A stretch of 33,175 nucleotides of DNA from CAZCAC01 sp964496575 (GCA_964496575.1 CAZCAC010000095.1:1-33175); one strand, 5' to 3'. Positions 1 to 8,907 are shown, counted from the first letter of the stretch. Notes: a model not told the origin generated them from the letters alone. A program made the numbers and translations.

Positions 1-454
1 CCCGCAGCTCGACCTCAAAACAACGGAGAAATATCAGCCTCCTGAATATGCCGGGGTGAACATACCCGACGCTGGAGGGGTCGCGATAGGCTTTGTAGCT
101 GGAGTCTGGATCTGGCCTGTACCACTCCCTGATCGGATTCTGCGCCCGGCGCGCCGTATCGCCAAGGTAGTCCGGCCGGAGAAAGAACCGCTCCGTGGCA
201 GCAGCGATCCACGATTCCGGGACTACGAGCTTGAACTCCCAATCGTCGCTCGTGACAACACCCGGGCGGTACGAGTATCCGATGACCACGGAATCAACAA
301 CAGTGACGTCCTTCCCTGGTTCCTCCTCGAAGACACGACAGTAGTTCGCGACATCGTCGCCCTCGAATGTCTGACGCGGCGTCGCTGCGGCATAGTGACG
401 GCAGCCGGTTGCCAAGGCGAGGAGAAGAAGACCGAGGGCTGCAAGGGTGCGCAT
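1..454 (-). CDS. Predicted lipoprotein of unknown function (C-terminus outside window)
   Basis: The minus strand is open from ATG at 454 to the window edge (151 codons, no stop reached). The product begins MRTLAALGLLLLALATGC, a textbook lipoprotein signal with lipobox LATGC, so the mature protein should be anchored to a membrane by the Cys at residue 18. The rest is soluble, mixed in charge, and contains the stretch VVIGYSYRPGVVTSDDWEFK; I recognise no family. It lies 45 bp downstream of another lipoprotein gene on the same strand and is probably co-transcribed with it. No strong ribosome site is visible before the ATG. The reading frame and lipobox make the gene credible; its function is unknown. 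Confidence 0.75.
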   Translation of the reverse strand, partial: MRTLAALGLLLLALATGCRHYAAATPRQTFEGDDVANYCRVFEEEPGKDVTVVDSVVIGYSYRPGVVTSDDWEFKLVVPESWIAAATERFFLRPDYLGDTARRAQNPIREWYRPDPDSSYKAYRDPSSVGYVHPGIFRRLIFLRCFEVELR

Positions 455-498
455 GTCGTGTGTTCCCGCGCGTTCAGAAGCTGCTGTGCCGAGAGAGT

Positions 499-1764
499 CT
501 ACCAGGGTTCACCGAGCGCGTCGCAGGCCTCGCGGAGTCGCGCCCAGAGGGCCGCATCCGCCTCGATCTCGTTGCCGGCCATCGAGCACAGGATCGCGGT
601 CAGGTCCATCGCGCGCGGCCTCGAGTTGGGATTGTGGACCGCGCCCTCGACGGCCATCGCGTACACCGCCCGCGCGGCCTCGTCATCGCCGATCCGGTGA
701 TACGCCTCGGCGAGCGGTGTGACCGCCCCCGCCCGGAAGATGTCCGTGATCGTCTCCACCTGCTCCTCGTATTTCGCGAGCGCAGCATCGATATCCTCTC
801 GCGCCTGCCCGACATCGCCCGCCCGGTGACGCAGCACACTCACTCGAGCGATCACCGGAAGCTCGTGGCGAATCTGCCCCTGCTGACCCACCACGAGTCG
901 ATCGATCCAGGCGAGCAGCTCTGTCGCCTTGGTGGGATCCTCGTGGCCGAGCGCAGCGTCGGTGAGCTTCATCAGCAGGTCGAGGTGGATCAGCAATGGG
1001 AGTTTGCCCTCCGCCAGCGCGATCTTGGATTCCGCCAGGTCACGCCGCTCCTCGTCCTCGTAGTAGCGATCGAAGTACTCGACGCACTGCTCGAGAGAGT
1101 TCTGAACCTGCTCCATGCTGCCGGCCTGGATCGCCGCGTTGGTCAGCTCGAGATCGGTTTCGAACCGGCTCTCGTCGGAGAGGCGGGCCTGCAACACGGC
1201 CAGCTCGCAGGCCTCGGAGTCCTCCAGGCTCTCGCCGAATTCGGCGGCCTGCTCGAGCTGTCCCAGCTGGACATGCGTCCGGGCGATGGTCGCGCGGATC
1301 CGACTCTTCCGCCAGCCGGGCAAGGTATCGTCCTCGGGGTCTTCGGAGATCGTGCGTGCTCGGTCGAGGTGGAACTGAACTCTCGATGTGTCTCCTCTTT
1401 CCGCGCAGTAGAGCGCGTAGTTGGCGTAGCCGAGGCCGCGCCGCCAGTTGGGCACCTCCTCGATGTACTCAAGAGCGCGTTGCGGCTGTTCGAGCGCGAA
1501 GCAAGTGGTGACGACCTGCTCCTGGGCTCTCGCCCGGTTCTTGACGTGAGGCACCAGCGGGAGCTTGGACGCCGTTTCGAAGGCGAGCTCGAGCTGGTCG
1601 AGCTGGAAGCTCGCCAATGGCTGATCGACGACCTGCGCGGCGGTTCCTCGATCCGGGCCATTGGCTCCGTGCGAATCGGAGCAGGCCGCCCCCAGTATCG
1701 GAATCACGCCGAGAGTCAGCAGGAGCGGGAGCGAGGAAAGGAGCACTCGTGTTGTCGGTTTCAT
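499..1764 (-). CDS. Helical-repeat (TPR-like) lipoprotein
   Basis: A 421-residue protein starting MKPTTRVLLSSLPLLLTLG, with a hydrophobic segment ending in lipobox LGAAC (Cys near residue 28), so a predicted lipoprotein. The mature part is entirely helical in character, with repeated pairs such as ARTHVQLGQLEQAAEFGESL and AEAYHRIGDDEAARAVYAMA that resemble tetratricopeptide helices, but the repeats are degenerate. Such proteins usually act as protein-interaction scaffolds at the envelope. No catalytic motif is visible. It is 135 bp downstream of the beta-helix gene, separated from it by a hairpin at 1853-1883, so it probably has its own promoter and forms a two-gene unit with the lipoprotein gene to its left. 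Confidence 0.8.
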   Translation of the reverse strand: MKPTTRVLLSSLPLLLTLGVIPILGAACSDSHGANGPDRGTAAQVVDQPLASFQLDQLELAFETASKLPLVPHVKNRARAQEQVVTTCFALEQPQRALEYIEEVPNWRRGLGYANYALYCAERGDTSRVQFHLDRARTISEDPEDDTLPGWRKSRIRATIARTHVQLGQLEQAAEFGESLEDSEACELAVLQARLSDESRFETDLELTNAAIQAGSMEQVQNSLEQCVEYFDRYYEDEERRDLAESKIALAEGKLPLLIHLDLLMKLTDAALGHEDPTKATELLAWIDRLVVGQQGQIRHELPVIARVSVLRHRAGDVGQAREDIDAALAKYEEQVETITDIFRAGAVTPLAEAYHRIGDDEAARAVYAMAVEGAVHNPNSRPRAMDLTAILCSMAGNEIEADAALWARLREACDALGEPW

Positions 1765-1852
1765 CGAGGTCGTGCGGAAGAGGTCGATCGGGGGCTTCTC
1801 TCATGCCGAAGAGCCGGCCGCGGAGATCCCGCGACCAGCCGATCTGAACTGC

Positions 1853-1883
1853 TGGAACCCACCTCTCGGGAAGGCGGGTTCCA
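1853..1883 (-). terminator. Probable terminator after the beta-helix gene
   Basis: TGGAACCC at 1853-1860 pairs perfectly with GGGTTCCA at 1876-1883. After one mismatch the stem continues with CCT/AGG, closing a 7-nt loop. It begins 17 bp past the stop codon of the beta-helix gene. There is no T-tract on the minus strand, so it is called on position and stem quality only. Confidence 0.55.
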
Positions 1884-1899
1884 TCCATTCAATTCGCTC

Positions 1900-3948
1900 T
1901 TACAGCTGCCAGGTGATCCCGTAGCCGTTCGAGGTGGTGGAGTCGTTGACACCGAGGCCACAGGCCGGGCTGAGGGTATCGCGGCCCCAGGCCTGGTAGT
2001 AGCGAGTGTCGCCAGCACTCAGCGGATCGCCGAGCTGGGCCGAGCGCACCGAGATCACGCTGGGCGCTGAGGTGGCGGTACCGGTCGGGTCGGTGACCTT
2101 GACCTTCAGACGCTTCAGGAGGCCGCCAGCGCAGCGAATGCCGTCGCCGAGGAAGAGGCCCGCGCCGTCCTTGTTGTTGAGAGCCTGGAAGAACATCACG
2201 GAGTTGCTCGGCTCCATACCGGTCACGGTGAACAGGACGGTGTCGTTGGCCAGGCTCGCGGTGCCGGTCGCGGACAAGCGGGCGCCACTGGTGGTGTGGC
2301 TGTTCTCACAGCCGGCGCTGGCGCCGTCGTTGTCGTTGTTGCAGGGGCAGGGGTTGCCGTCGCCCGTGCTGCCGTAGCAGTACGGGGTGCCGGGACCGTC
2401 GTCACAGCAGTCGAGGAACCCGAAGGCGAAGGCCGCCGTCCAGGTGCAGATCCACGGCTTGCCGTTCGGGGAGAACGCGCCGCGGTAGGCGGCCTGGGTG
2501 AAGAAGCCGTCGTCCGGGGCGGTTCCCACGCTGGTCAGGGCGCCGTTGGCGGGCTTGGGGCAGATGCCGATCACGGGGACCATGATCTTCCCACCCTTCA
2601 TCACGGCCGCGCCGCGGGTCACGGAGACGATCGGAGCGTCATTGTCGTCGATGCCCGGCGTGATGGTGTTGTCGTTGCCGGTCGCGAAGACGCCGACGTT
2701 GTTGGCCTCGTCGTAGGCCTCAGCATGCTGGTTGCGGAAGAAGCAGCTGTCGGTGATCTGGGCCAGCTTGCCGGAGGTCTGGGCCTGGTAGAAGTCGCCC
2801 GGGTTCGGCGGATCGTTGCCGTGCGGCGGAACCGCGTCGTAGTCGGTGGCCCAGGTCTGCGCCCAGGTCAGAGTCCCGTTGTGGCCGTAGCCGTTGGCGC
2901 CGTCGCCGTCGATGTTGTCGGGGCGGACGACCTTCTCGCCGCAGTCCATGAAGATGCAGTTGTGGTACTGCACGCGGGCGTTGTCGCGCCAGGCGGTCGC
3001 GCCGTCGCCGTCGACGGGCTGACCGATCACGGTCGCGTTGTAGATCGCGGTGGTGGTGACGGGCTGCCAGTCGGAGTCCTCGGCACCGTCGGTCTCGAAG
3101 CAGTTGTCGCCAACGCCGGAGCCCTGCTCGGCGTCGCAGCTGTAGCCCTGGACGATGAAGATGAACTGCGCCTTTCCGCGCCAGCCCTGGTCGACGTCGA
3201 AGCTGTCGTCACCGACGTTCCAGATGTTGATGTACTTGAGGTTGACGGTACCACCCCAGATCTCGACGCCGTCGTCGACGTTGTTCATGACCTCGACGTG
3301 GTGGATGTCCGTTCCACGGCCGATGCCGCCGAGGGAGAGCCCGTTCAGCTCGTTGGCGAGGGAGATCACCTTGCCGCCGTAGCGGAAGGAGCAGTACCGA
3401 ACCGTGCCGCTGTCGTCGTCGTCGTTGCCACCGCCGTACAGCACCTTGGTGTCACCGGGGAAGTCGGCCACTAGGCCTTCCATGGCAGCGACGTTGTTCG
3501 GGTTGGGCGTCGGGACGTTCCCGACGGTCGCGTTCTCGGAGATGTATGCGTCGCCCATGATGGTGAGGTTGCCCCACTCGTTGCAGCCCTCGCGCCAGGT
3601 TCCCGTCTTGGGATCCGGGGGGTTCCCGGTCCAGGTGGCGACGTCGGCCTTCGAGGTCCAGATGATCGGGTTGTCTTCGGTGCCCTCCGCGTGGATCTGG
3701 GCTCCGTTCGTGACGGCGAGGCTGCCGCCGAGGTTGGTCGTGCTGGCGATGATCGTGCCAGGCTCGATGGTCAACGTCGCTCCGGGGAGGACGTAGATCT
3801 GCTGCTGCAGGTTGTAGGTGTTGTCCGCGGTCCAGGTCGTCGAGGTGCTGATGTTGCTCGTGACGAGGATCTCGGCAGCGTCAGCAGTGCCGGCAAGGCC
3901 AATGCCGAGCAGGATCGAGGTTGCTGTGCCCTTGATGAGACTACTCAC
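1900..3948 (-). CDS. Secreted right-handed beta-helix protein with planctomycete-type C-terminal module
   Basis: A 682-residue protein. I chose the GTG at 3948 because AGGAG lies 7 bases upstream (3956-3960) and it places the signal sequence (SSLIKGTATSILLGIGLAG, cleavage after TADA) at the very N-terminus; an ATG 24 codons further upstream gives an unlikely basic leader. The body starts IYVLPGATLTIEPGTII and repeats short strands typical of parallel beta-helices (NGLSLGGIGRGTDIHHVEV, DDGVEIWGGTVNLKYINIW), rich in Asp and Asn, including GDDSFDVDQGWRG, which may bind calcium. After a Cys-rich linker (CYGSTGDGNPCPCNN) comes a C-terminal module with GDGIRCAGG and AGDTRYYQAWGRD. The N-terminal family is, from memory, widespread in surface proteins and often near TonB-dependent receptors, as here. 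The gene is probably monocistronic, with hairpins on both sides. Ligand and exact location are unknown. Confidence 0.85.
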   Translation of the reverse strand: MSSLIKGTATSILLGIGLAGTADAAEILVTSNISTSTTWTADNTYNLQQQIYVLPGATLTIEPGTIIASTTNLGGSLAVTNGAQIHAEGTEDNPIIWTSKADVATWTGNPPDPKTGTWREGCNEWGNLTIMGDAYISENATVGNVPTPNPNNVAAMEGLVADFPGDTKVLYGGGNDDDDSGTVRYCSFRYGGKVISLANELNGLSLGGIGRGTDIHHVEVMNNVDDGVEIWGGTVNLKYINIWNVGDDSFDVDQGWRGKAQFIFIVQGYSCDAEQGSGVGDNCFETDGAEDSDWQPVTTTAIYNATVIGQPVDGDGATAWRDNARVQYHNCIFMDCGEKVVRPDNIDGDGANGYGHNGTLTWAQTWATDYDAVPPHGNDPPNPGDFYQAQTSGKLAQITDSCFFRNQHAEAYDEANNVGVFATGNDNTITPGIDDNDAPIVSVTRGAAVMKGGKIMVPVIGICPKPANGALTSVGTAPDDGFFTQAAYRGAFSPNGKPWICTWTAAFAFGFLDCCDDGPGTPYCYGSTGDGNPCPCNNDNDGASAGCENSHTTSGARLSATGTASLANDTVLFTVTGMEPSNSVMFFQALNNKDGAGLFLGDGIRCAGGLLKRLKVKVTDPTGTATSAPSVISVRSAQLGDPLSAGDTRYYQAWGRDTLSPACGLGVNDSTTSNGYGITWQL

Positions 3949-4289
3949 TGGTTTTCTCCTCTCGATGGGAGGGGTCGATTCTGAGGTCGATAGCGGGACT
4001 CGGGGAGTCGTTCTCCCCACGCCTTCATCCCGCGGGCAGGAATGCTAGGGGGCACTTGTCAGCAATCGGCGAAAGGTCCGTGAAGGTCCGAGCAGCTCTC
4101 GGTGGCGGATTCGTGTCGACATTCCAGACGTCGGGCGATCCTCACCGGCGATGAACACGAGGTGAGCATCGAGCCAGTGGAGTTGCCGTGCCGTGTGAAG
4201 GAACGGTGTGAACAGCGAGACGGCTGGCCCCACCTCCGGGACCAGCCGTCTCGACGGTCGGTCTTCGTTCCGAGATTCCCGTCGAGGCC
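3949..4289. other. Intergenic region holding the beta-helix promoter and the operon terminator
   Basis: 341 bp without a coding frame I can support. Its left end carries the AGGAG ribosome site (3956-3960) of the beta-helix gene, and its right half carries the strong hairpin at 4217-4252. The promoter of the beta-helix gene must lie between them, but I see no convincing -35/-10 pair. Confidence 0.6.
4217..4252 (-). terminator. Strong hairpin, probable terminator of the TonB/Sel1 operon
   Basis: GAGACGGCTGG (4217-4227) and CCAGCCGTCTC (4242-4252) form a perfect 11-bp stem around a 14-nt loop. It lies 37 bp beyond the stop codon of the last Sel1 gene on the minus strand. There is no T-run after it, so intrinsic termination is inferred from position and stability. 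Confidence 0.65.
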
Positions 4290-5663
4290 CTACTCCGAGG
4301 GGCCCCTCGTACGCCTCCACCCCACACCGTCGCCGGTCCCCGACGGGGACGATTGCTCGACGAAGGAGTCCGAGATTCCCAGGACGCCGGATATGGCCGG
4401 GGAGGTTCCCGCCGCGCGACCGACCCGCTCTGCTCCGTGCTCACAGTCCCACTCCTCGGCCAGCCGTTCGGCGCTCGCGAACTCCTCGGCGTTCATCGTC
4501 TCAGCCAGCTGGTCGCACTGTGCACGAGCGTTCTCCTGTCCCCCGCCGGCAGCGAGGAGGTACCACATGCAGGCGTCGATCGGGCTCTTGTCGAGACCTC
4601 TTCCGTACTCGTACATCAGGCCCAGCTTGAACTGGGCGGAGGATAGTCCCTGGTCCGCGGCGCGCTGCAGCCACGCGGCGGCTTCGTGGTAGTCTCGCTC
4701 CACGCCATGACCCTTGGCGTGGACCAGTCCCAGGTTGTACTGGGCCAGGGCGAGGTCCTGTTCTGCCGCCCGATGCAGCCAGAGGTGACCCCTGGCCGGG
4801 TCCTCGGGAATCCCACGACCACCCAGGTGCATCAGGCCTAGGTTCAGCTGCGCCCCGGCGACACCGGCGGCCGCCGCCCGCTCGTACCACACTGCGGCCC
4901 GTTCCGGGTCGGCAGCGACGCCACGTCCTGCAGCGTACATCCGGCCGACGGTGTACTCCGCCTCGTGAATGCCCTGGTCGGCCGCCCGGCTGAACCAGGA
5001 CAGGGCACGTTCGTCGTCCGGCGAGACTCCACGTCCCTCCAGGTACATCTGGGCGAGGTGGTACTGCGCGACCGGGTCGCCCTGCTCGGCCGCTCGCTCG
5101 AGCCACTCCGCGGCCAGCTCGTGGTTCACCTCGGTACCGATCCCCTTGAGGTACATGGCGCCGAGAATCGCCTCGGCCTTCGGCTCCTCCTGATCGGCGG
5201 CGAGCTTCACCAGCTCGTGAGCACGCTCGTGATCCTTCGGAACGCCCTGCCCGAAGAGGCACAGGACGGCGAGGTTACTCTGCGCCGAGGCAAAGCCCTC
5301 CTCGGCGGCGCGCTCGTACCAGTGAGCCGCTCCCGCGAAGTCGCCGTCGCCGTAGTGAAGCAGTCCGAGGTTGTTCTGCGCCGGCACGTGCCCCTGCTCC
5401 GCGGCCTGCCGGTACCAGCGAGCCGCCTCGACCTTGTTCTCGGCGACGCCGCGGCCTTCGTCGTACATCAATCCGACGAGGTACTGTGCGTCCGCGTCAC
5501 CTTCCTCCGCAGCCGGAGTCCATCTCTCCACCGCGGTCGTGTACTGGCCGCGGTCGTAGGCTCGCCAGCCACTGCGAACCGGAGAGGTGCAAGCGGCGGC
5601 GAGGAGCAGGACGGACGGAACGAGAAGGCGAAGAGAACGACTCGATGATCTGTTGGGGCCCAT
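4290..5663 (-). CDS. Sel1-repeat lipoprotein (about nine repeats)
   Basis: A 457-residue protein starting MGPNRSSSRSLRLL, with lipobox LAAAC (Cys near residue 25), hence a predicted lipoprotein. From about residue 50 to 385 it consists of Sel1-like repeats of 36 residues, each with the pattern AQYxLGxMYxxGRGV followed by AAxWxxxAAxQG; nine can be counted, one of them shortened (LGLLHYGDGDF). Sel1 repeats are helical hairpins that bind other proteins. The last 50 residues are low-complexity and polar. AAAGGGG stands before the ATG as ribosome site. It follows another Sel1 lipoprotein by 129 bp on the same strand and precedes a strong hairpin, so it is probably the last gene of the TonB operon, though it could have its own promoter in the gap. 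Confidence 0.88.
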   Translation of the reverse strand: MGPNRSSSRSLRLLVPSVLLLAAACTSPVRSGWRAYDRGQYTTAVERWTPAAEEGDADAQYLVGLMYDEGRGVAENKVEAARWYRQAAEQGHVPAQNNLGLLHYGDGDFAGAAHWYERAAEEGFASAQSNLAVLCLFGQGVPKDHERAHELVKLAADQEEPKAEAILGAMYLKGIGTEVNHELAAEWLERAAEQGDPVAQYHLAQMYLEGRGVSPDDERALSWFSRAADQGIHEAEYTVGRMYAAGRGVAADPERAAVWYERAAAAGVAGAQLNLGLMHLGGRGIPEDPARGHLWLHRAAEQDLALAQYNLGLVHAKGHGVERDYHEAAAWLQRAADQGLSSAQFKLGLMYEYGRGLDKSPIDACMWYLLAAGGGQENARAQCDQLAETMNAEEFASAERLAEEWDCEHGAERVGRAAGTSPAISGVLGISDSFVEQSSPSGTGDGVGWRRTRGPSE

Positions 5664-5792
5664 GCGTGCCCCTTTCGGTCGCGGCTGGGCGCCACTTTAT
5701 GAATTCGAGACGGCCGGGCCGATCGACTCGTGCCCACTCTGACCCGGATCGGAGCACAGCTATTCGAACGGGAACTTCTCGCCAACCTGAGA

Positions 5793-6767
5793 CTACTCTG
5801 GCACCCCGTCGGCTCCCGCGGGGGCCTCGTTCTCGCGAACGCTCACCAGTATCCGCGCCATCTCGAGGGCCTCGGGGGACATGCGATTCTCGAGACGCTC
5901 GCGCCGCTCACCCGCGACCTCCACACCTCGCGCGGCGGCCAGGCTGTACCAGACGTACGCGGCGACCTCGTCCCGTTCGACGCCGCGGCCCTGCTCGTAC
6001 AGCGTCGCGAGACAGCTCTGCGCGACGGGAAGACCCTGCTCGGCGGCGAGTTGTAGCCACTTCGCCGCCTCGGTCGGGTCCTTCGACACGCCACGTCCCT
6101 GCAGGTACAGCAGGCCGAGATTGCCCTGTGCGACGGGGTGGCCCTGCTCCGCGGCGAGTTGCAGCCACTCCGCCGCCTCGTCGTCGTCCCGCTCGACCCC
6201 CAGACCCTCGAGGTAGGCGAGGCCCAGGCTCGACTGCGCCAGGTCCAGACCCTGGTCGGCGGCCTGCCTCAGGAGGCGCGCGGCTTCGGCGAGGTCCAGC
6301 GGCACCCCTCGCCCCGTGCTGTACTTCGTCGCGAGGCTCACCTGTGCGAGAGCGAGTCCCTGGTCGGCCGCCAGCCGCAGCCACGATGCGGCTTGCGCTT
6401 CGTCGGCCGTGACACCATCCCCCTCTGCGTACATCAAGCCGAGACACAGCTGCGCGAGAGGCTCTCCTCGCGCGGCGGCGAGGTGATACCACTTCGCCGC
6501 CTCCCGTGGATCGGTGGGAACGCCTCGCCCGACATGGTAGGCCTCGCCGAGGAGGAACTGTGCCCGAACGTCCCCGCTCTCGGCGCGGGAGAGCAGACTC
6601 TCGACGCCGGCGCGCTCCCCGACGGAGCCGGGCGGCTCGGGCTCGGACGAATCCGGCTCGCCGGCGCAGCCGAAGAGAATGAACGAGATCAGCGCGAGCA
6701 GCACCAGAGCGAGCGCGGGAATGTGCGCCCCCGCTGGCCGCTCACTTCGATCGAGTGCCGGCAACAC
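5793..6767 (-). CDS. Sel1-repeat lipoprotein (six to seven repeats)
   Basis: A 324-residue protein. The hydrophobic segment IPALALVLLALISFILFGC ends in a lipobox, so it is a predicted lipoprotein. Residues from about 65 to 285 form six clear and one degenerate Sel1 repeats (for example AQGNLGLLYLQGRGVSKD). The start is a GTG at 6767 lying inside the end of the TPR gene (26-bp overlap), with AGG six bases before it. The overlap points to translational coupling with the TPR lipoprotein and makes this gene a member of the TonB operon. It resembles the next gene but is shorter, so the two probably arose by duplication. A partner is not known; a periplasmic scaffolding role is inferred. Confidence 0.87.
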   Translation of the reverse strand: MLPALDRSERPAGAHIPALALVLLALISFILFGCAGEPDSSEPEPPGSVGERAGVESLLSRAESGDVRAQFLLGEAYHVGRGVPTDPREAAKWYHLAAARGEPLAQLCLGLMYAEGDGVTADEAQAASWLRLAADQGLALAQVSLATKYSTGRGVPLDLAEAARLLRQAADQGLDLAQSSLGLAYLEGLGVERDDDEAAEWLQLAAEQGHPVAQGNLGLLYLQGRGVSKDPTEAAKWLQLAAEQGLPVAQSCLATLYEQGRGVERDEVAAYVWYSLAAARGVEVAGERRERLENRMSPEALEMARILVSVRENEAPAGADGVPE

Positions 6768-8229
6768 GCTCTACCTGCTCCAGGTATTCCTGGATGTTGC
6801 TTCTTGGCTTCACCACCTGCGCGCTACGGAGCAGCGGCAGCGCCTCGGCGTACTTGCCCTGGCGGACCAGGAGCTGGGCGTGGCGCACCTTGGCGTCCGC
6901 CTCGCACGACTCGATGTTGGCGGCGCGCTCGAAGTAGAAGATCGCCTTCTCGGACTCTCCCGCGCGGTCGTGGTGCTGGCCGAGCAGGATGAGGGCCTCC
7001 CCGTCGAGGGGATCGAGCGCGACGATCTCCTCCAGCGCGCGGGTCTCTTCCCCGGTCGCGCCCCTGGCAACGGCGAGCCGGGCGTGCAGCTTGAGCAGGG
7101 CCTTGCGCTGCGAGGTCTCGAGGCTCGAGCCGGCCGAGGCTTCGATGGCGTTGACGACCTGGTCGGTGGCGTCGAGCGCGTTCCGCGCGGCCATCATCCG
7201 GGCGGCCCGGATCGCGCGATCGGGACGGCAACCGGGCTTGGCGAGCGCGCGGGTGTAGGAGTCGACCGCCAACTCGAAGAGCCCTTCGTTGGCGTAGATG
7301 TCGCCGAGCGTGTTGAGGCTCTCGGCCGTGGATTGTCCCAGGCGATCGACGAGCTCGTAGTTCTCCGCGGCGTGGAGTGGCTGCTCGAGCCCGATGAAGG
7401 CGTTGGCCTGGAGCAGCCAGAGGTCTCCGCGCTCGGGATACTCCGCGATCAGGTTGCCGCAGAGCGACGCGGCATCCGCGAAGCGCTCCTGCTTGAAGAG
7501 AGTCCGCGCCAGCCCCATCTTCCAGTCCATCGTCTCCGGATCGAGCAGCAGCGCCATCCGGTACGCCGATTCCGCCGTCAGGTTCTTCTCGAGGTTGGCG
7601 TACGCGAAGCCGAGCAAGCCGTAGGTGATCGCGTCCGCACCGCCGAGCTCGATCACCCGGGTCAGGGCGGGTATCGCCTTCGGGAAGTCCTCCTGGCGGA
7701 TGCGGATCACGCCCAGGTTGCGCCAGGCGCGCCTGAACTTCGGGTACTTGCCGACCGCGAGCTCGTAGTTGTTCGCCGCGGGCACGAGCTCTTCGCGCTG
7801 GAAGTGGATGTTGGCGAGGGTGAAGTCGTAGACCGCGCTGGACGAGCCGTCGCGCCGCTCCTCGATCATCCGGGCGGCTGCGTCGAGATCGTCGGCGGCG
7901 ATCAGCTCCATCACCTGCTGCATCTCCTGGACCTCGTCCTCGTCGACCCTCGGTTCGATGTCCACCTCGGAGAGGTAGCTCTCGGCGAAGCGACGCTGGA
8001 AGTCGGGACCGTTGAAGATCGAGAGCTCGAGCTCGCTCAGATGGGACGTCGCCCGAGTGGTGGGCAGCGACATGGCCAGGAGCGGGACAGTCGCTCCCGA
8101 CTCCCACCGGTTCGACCTGGTCTCACCCTCCGTCGCGGGGGATTCTACTGCTCGCTGTACCGAGGTGCAGCCGGCCGTCACCGCGACGAGAAGACAAAGG
8201 AGCTCGGTGGTTCTCTTCATGACAGTCAT
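6742..8229 (-). CDS. TPR lipoprotein of the TtpC-type TonB operon
   Basis: About 495 residues. The ATG at 8229 overlaps the TGA of tonB (ATGA); a second ATG three codons later (8220, MKRTTELLCLLVAVTAGC) is an equally good start for the lipoprotein signal, with lipobox VTAGC. The frame stays open further upstream but that part lies inside tonB. The body contains many tetratricopeptide units, for example AWRNLGVIRIRQEDFPKAIP, ITYGLLGFAYANLEKNLTAE and SLNTLGDIYANEGLFELAVD. In Vibrio and Shewanella operons with TtpC, a TPR protein follows tonB in the same order, and there it is thought to support the TonB complex in the periplasm. Same-strand overlap on both sides (tonB and the Sel1 gene) supports one transcript. 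Confidence 0.88.
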   Translation of the reverse strand: MTVMKRTTELLCLLVAVTAGCTSVQRAVESPATEGETRSNRWESGATVPLLAMSLPTTRATSHLSELELSIFNGPDFQRRFAESYLSEVDIEPRVDEDEVQEMQQVMELIAADDLDAAARMIEERRDGSSSAVYDFTLANIHFQREELVPAANNYELAVGKYPKFRRAWRNLGVIRIRQEDFPKAIPALTRVIELGGADAITYGLLGFAYANLEKNLTAESAYRMALLLDPETMDWKMGLARTLFKQERFADAASLCGNLIAEYPERGDLWLLQANAFIGLEQPLHAAENYELVDRLGQSTAESLNTLGDIYANEGLFELAVDSYTRALAKPGCRPDRAIRAARMMAARNALDATDQVVNAIEASAGSSLETSQRKALLKLHARLAVARGATGEETRALEEIVALDPLDGEALILLGQHHDRAGESEKAIFYFERAANIESCEADAKVRHAQLLVRQGKYAEALPLLRSAQVVKPRSNIQEYLEQVERVAGTRSK

Positions 8230-8897
8230 CTTGCAGCGGGGTAGTCGATGGGTATGCGCCTGCGGACCTTCACGGCCTTGCCGTTCTTCTTGCAGGGCTC
8301 GAACTTCCATTCCTTCACGGCGTCCAGCGTCACCTTGTCGAAGGCGGGATCGGTCGAGCGCGACACCTTGGCCCGCTCCACCAGACCGCGCTCGTTGATG
8401 TCGAAGAGGACGTAGACCTTGGCCGGCGTTCTGCTCCGGAGCTTCGGAGTGAGTGCCGGAGACGGCTGGTGGATCGGTCGGGGGGGCTGATCGAGATCGG
8501 AGACGGTGAAGAGCTCTTCCACGTTCCTCGAGGAGGTGACGGCGGTATTCAGCTTCATCGCGAAGTCGCCGCTCAGCCACCCATCGCTCAGGGTCGGATT
8601 CAGAATCAGCTCGAGCTGCAGGAGGTCGAACGGCGGAGCCTCCTCCATCAGCTCGGGAGGTTCCTCCTCCTCCTCGGGCTCTTCCTCGGGTTCCTTCTCC
8701 GGTGGTGGTGGCGGCGGCGGCAGGTTGGCGACGTCCAGCCCCTGCACGATCAGGTTCGCATCCGTATCCGGCCGGATCACCTGCATCAACGGCAGGACCA
8801 GGAAGCAGGCCAGCGTCATGATCAGCGCACCGGTGATCACGGCGAAGCGATGGAGAGCCCCCTTGGCGAGCGTGAGCGCTTTCTTTCTCTTACCCAC
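8226..8897 (-). CDS. tonB: Energy transducer TonB
   Basis: A 223-residue TonB. I chose the GTG at 8897 because GAGGAG stands six bases before it, overlapping the exbD stop codon; an earlier start lies inside exbD. Order of parts: short basic cytoplasmic end (GKRKKALTLAKGAL), one membrane segment (VITGALIMTLACFLVLPLM), seven consecutive prolines followed by a Glu/Pro stretch (EKEPEEEPEEEEEPPEL), and a TonB C-terminal domain with VYVLFDINERGLVERAKV and AVKEWKFEPCKKNGK. TonB transmits the energy of the proton gradient from ExbB/ExbD to outer-membrane receptors; the receptor encoded at the head of this operon is the obvious partner. The linker is strongly acidic and lacks the Lys-Pro half of the classical TonB linker. 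Confidence 0.92.
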   Translation of the reverse strand: MGKRKKALTLAKGALHRFAVITGALIMTLACFLVLPLMQVIRPDTDANLIVQGLDVANLPPPPPPPEKEPEEEPEEEEEPPELMEEAPPFDLLQLELILNPTLSDGWLSGDFAMKLNTAVTSSRNVEELFTVSDLDQPPRPIHQPSPALTPKLRSRTPAKVYVLFDINERGLVERAKVSRSTDPAFDKVTLDAVKEWKFEPCKKNGKAVKVRRRIPIDYPAAR

Positions 8898-8907
8898 GCG
8901 ATTCTCC

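Noticed and set aside
367..2070. Plus-strand open frame of 567 codons
   Set aside because: It lies antisense to a lipoprotein gene with a signal peptide and helical repeats. Its product is Arg/Gly/Val-rich without motifs, as expected from the complement of GC-rich coding DNA.
2296..3474. Plus-strand open frame of 392 codons
   Set aside because: Antisense of the beta-helix gene; low-complexity Val/Ala/Asp product with no domain.
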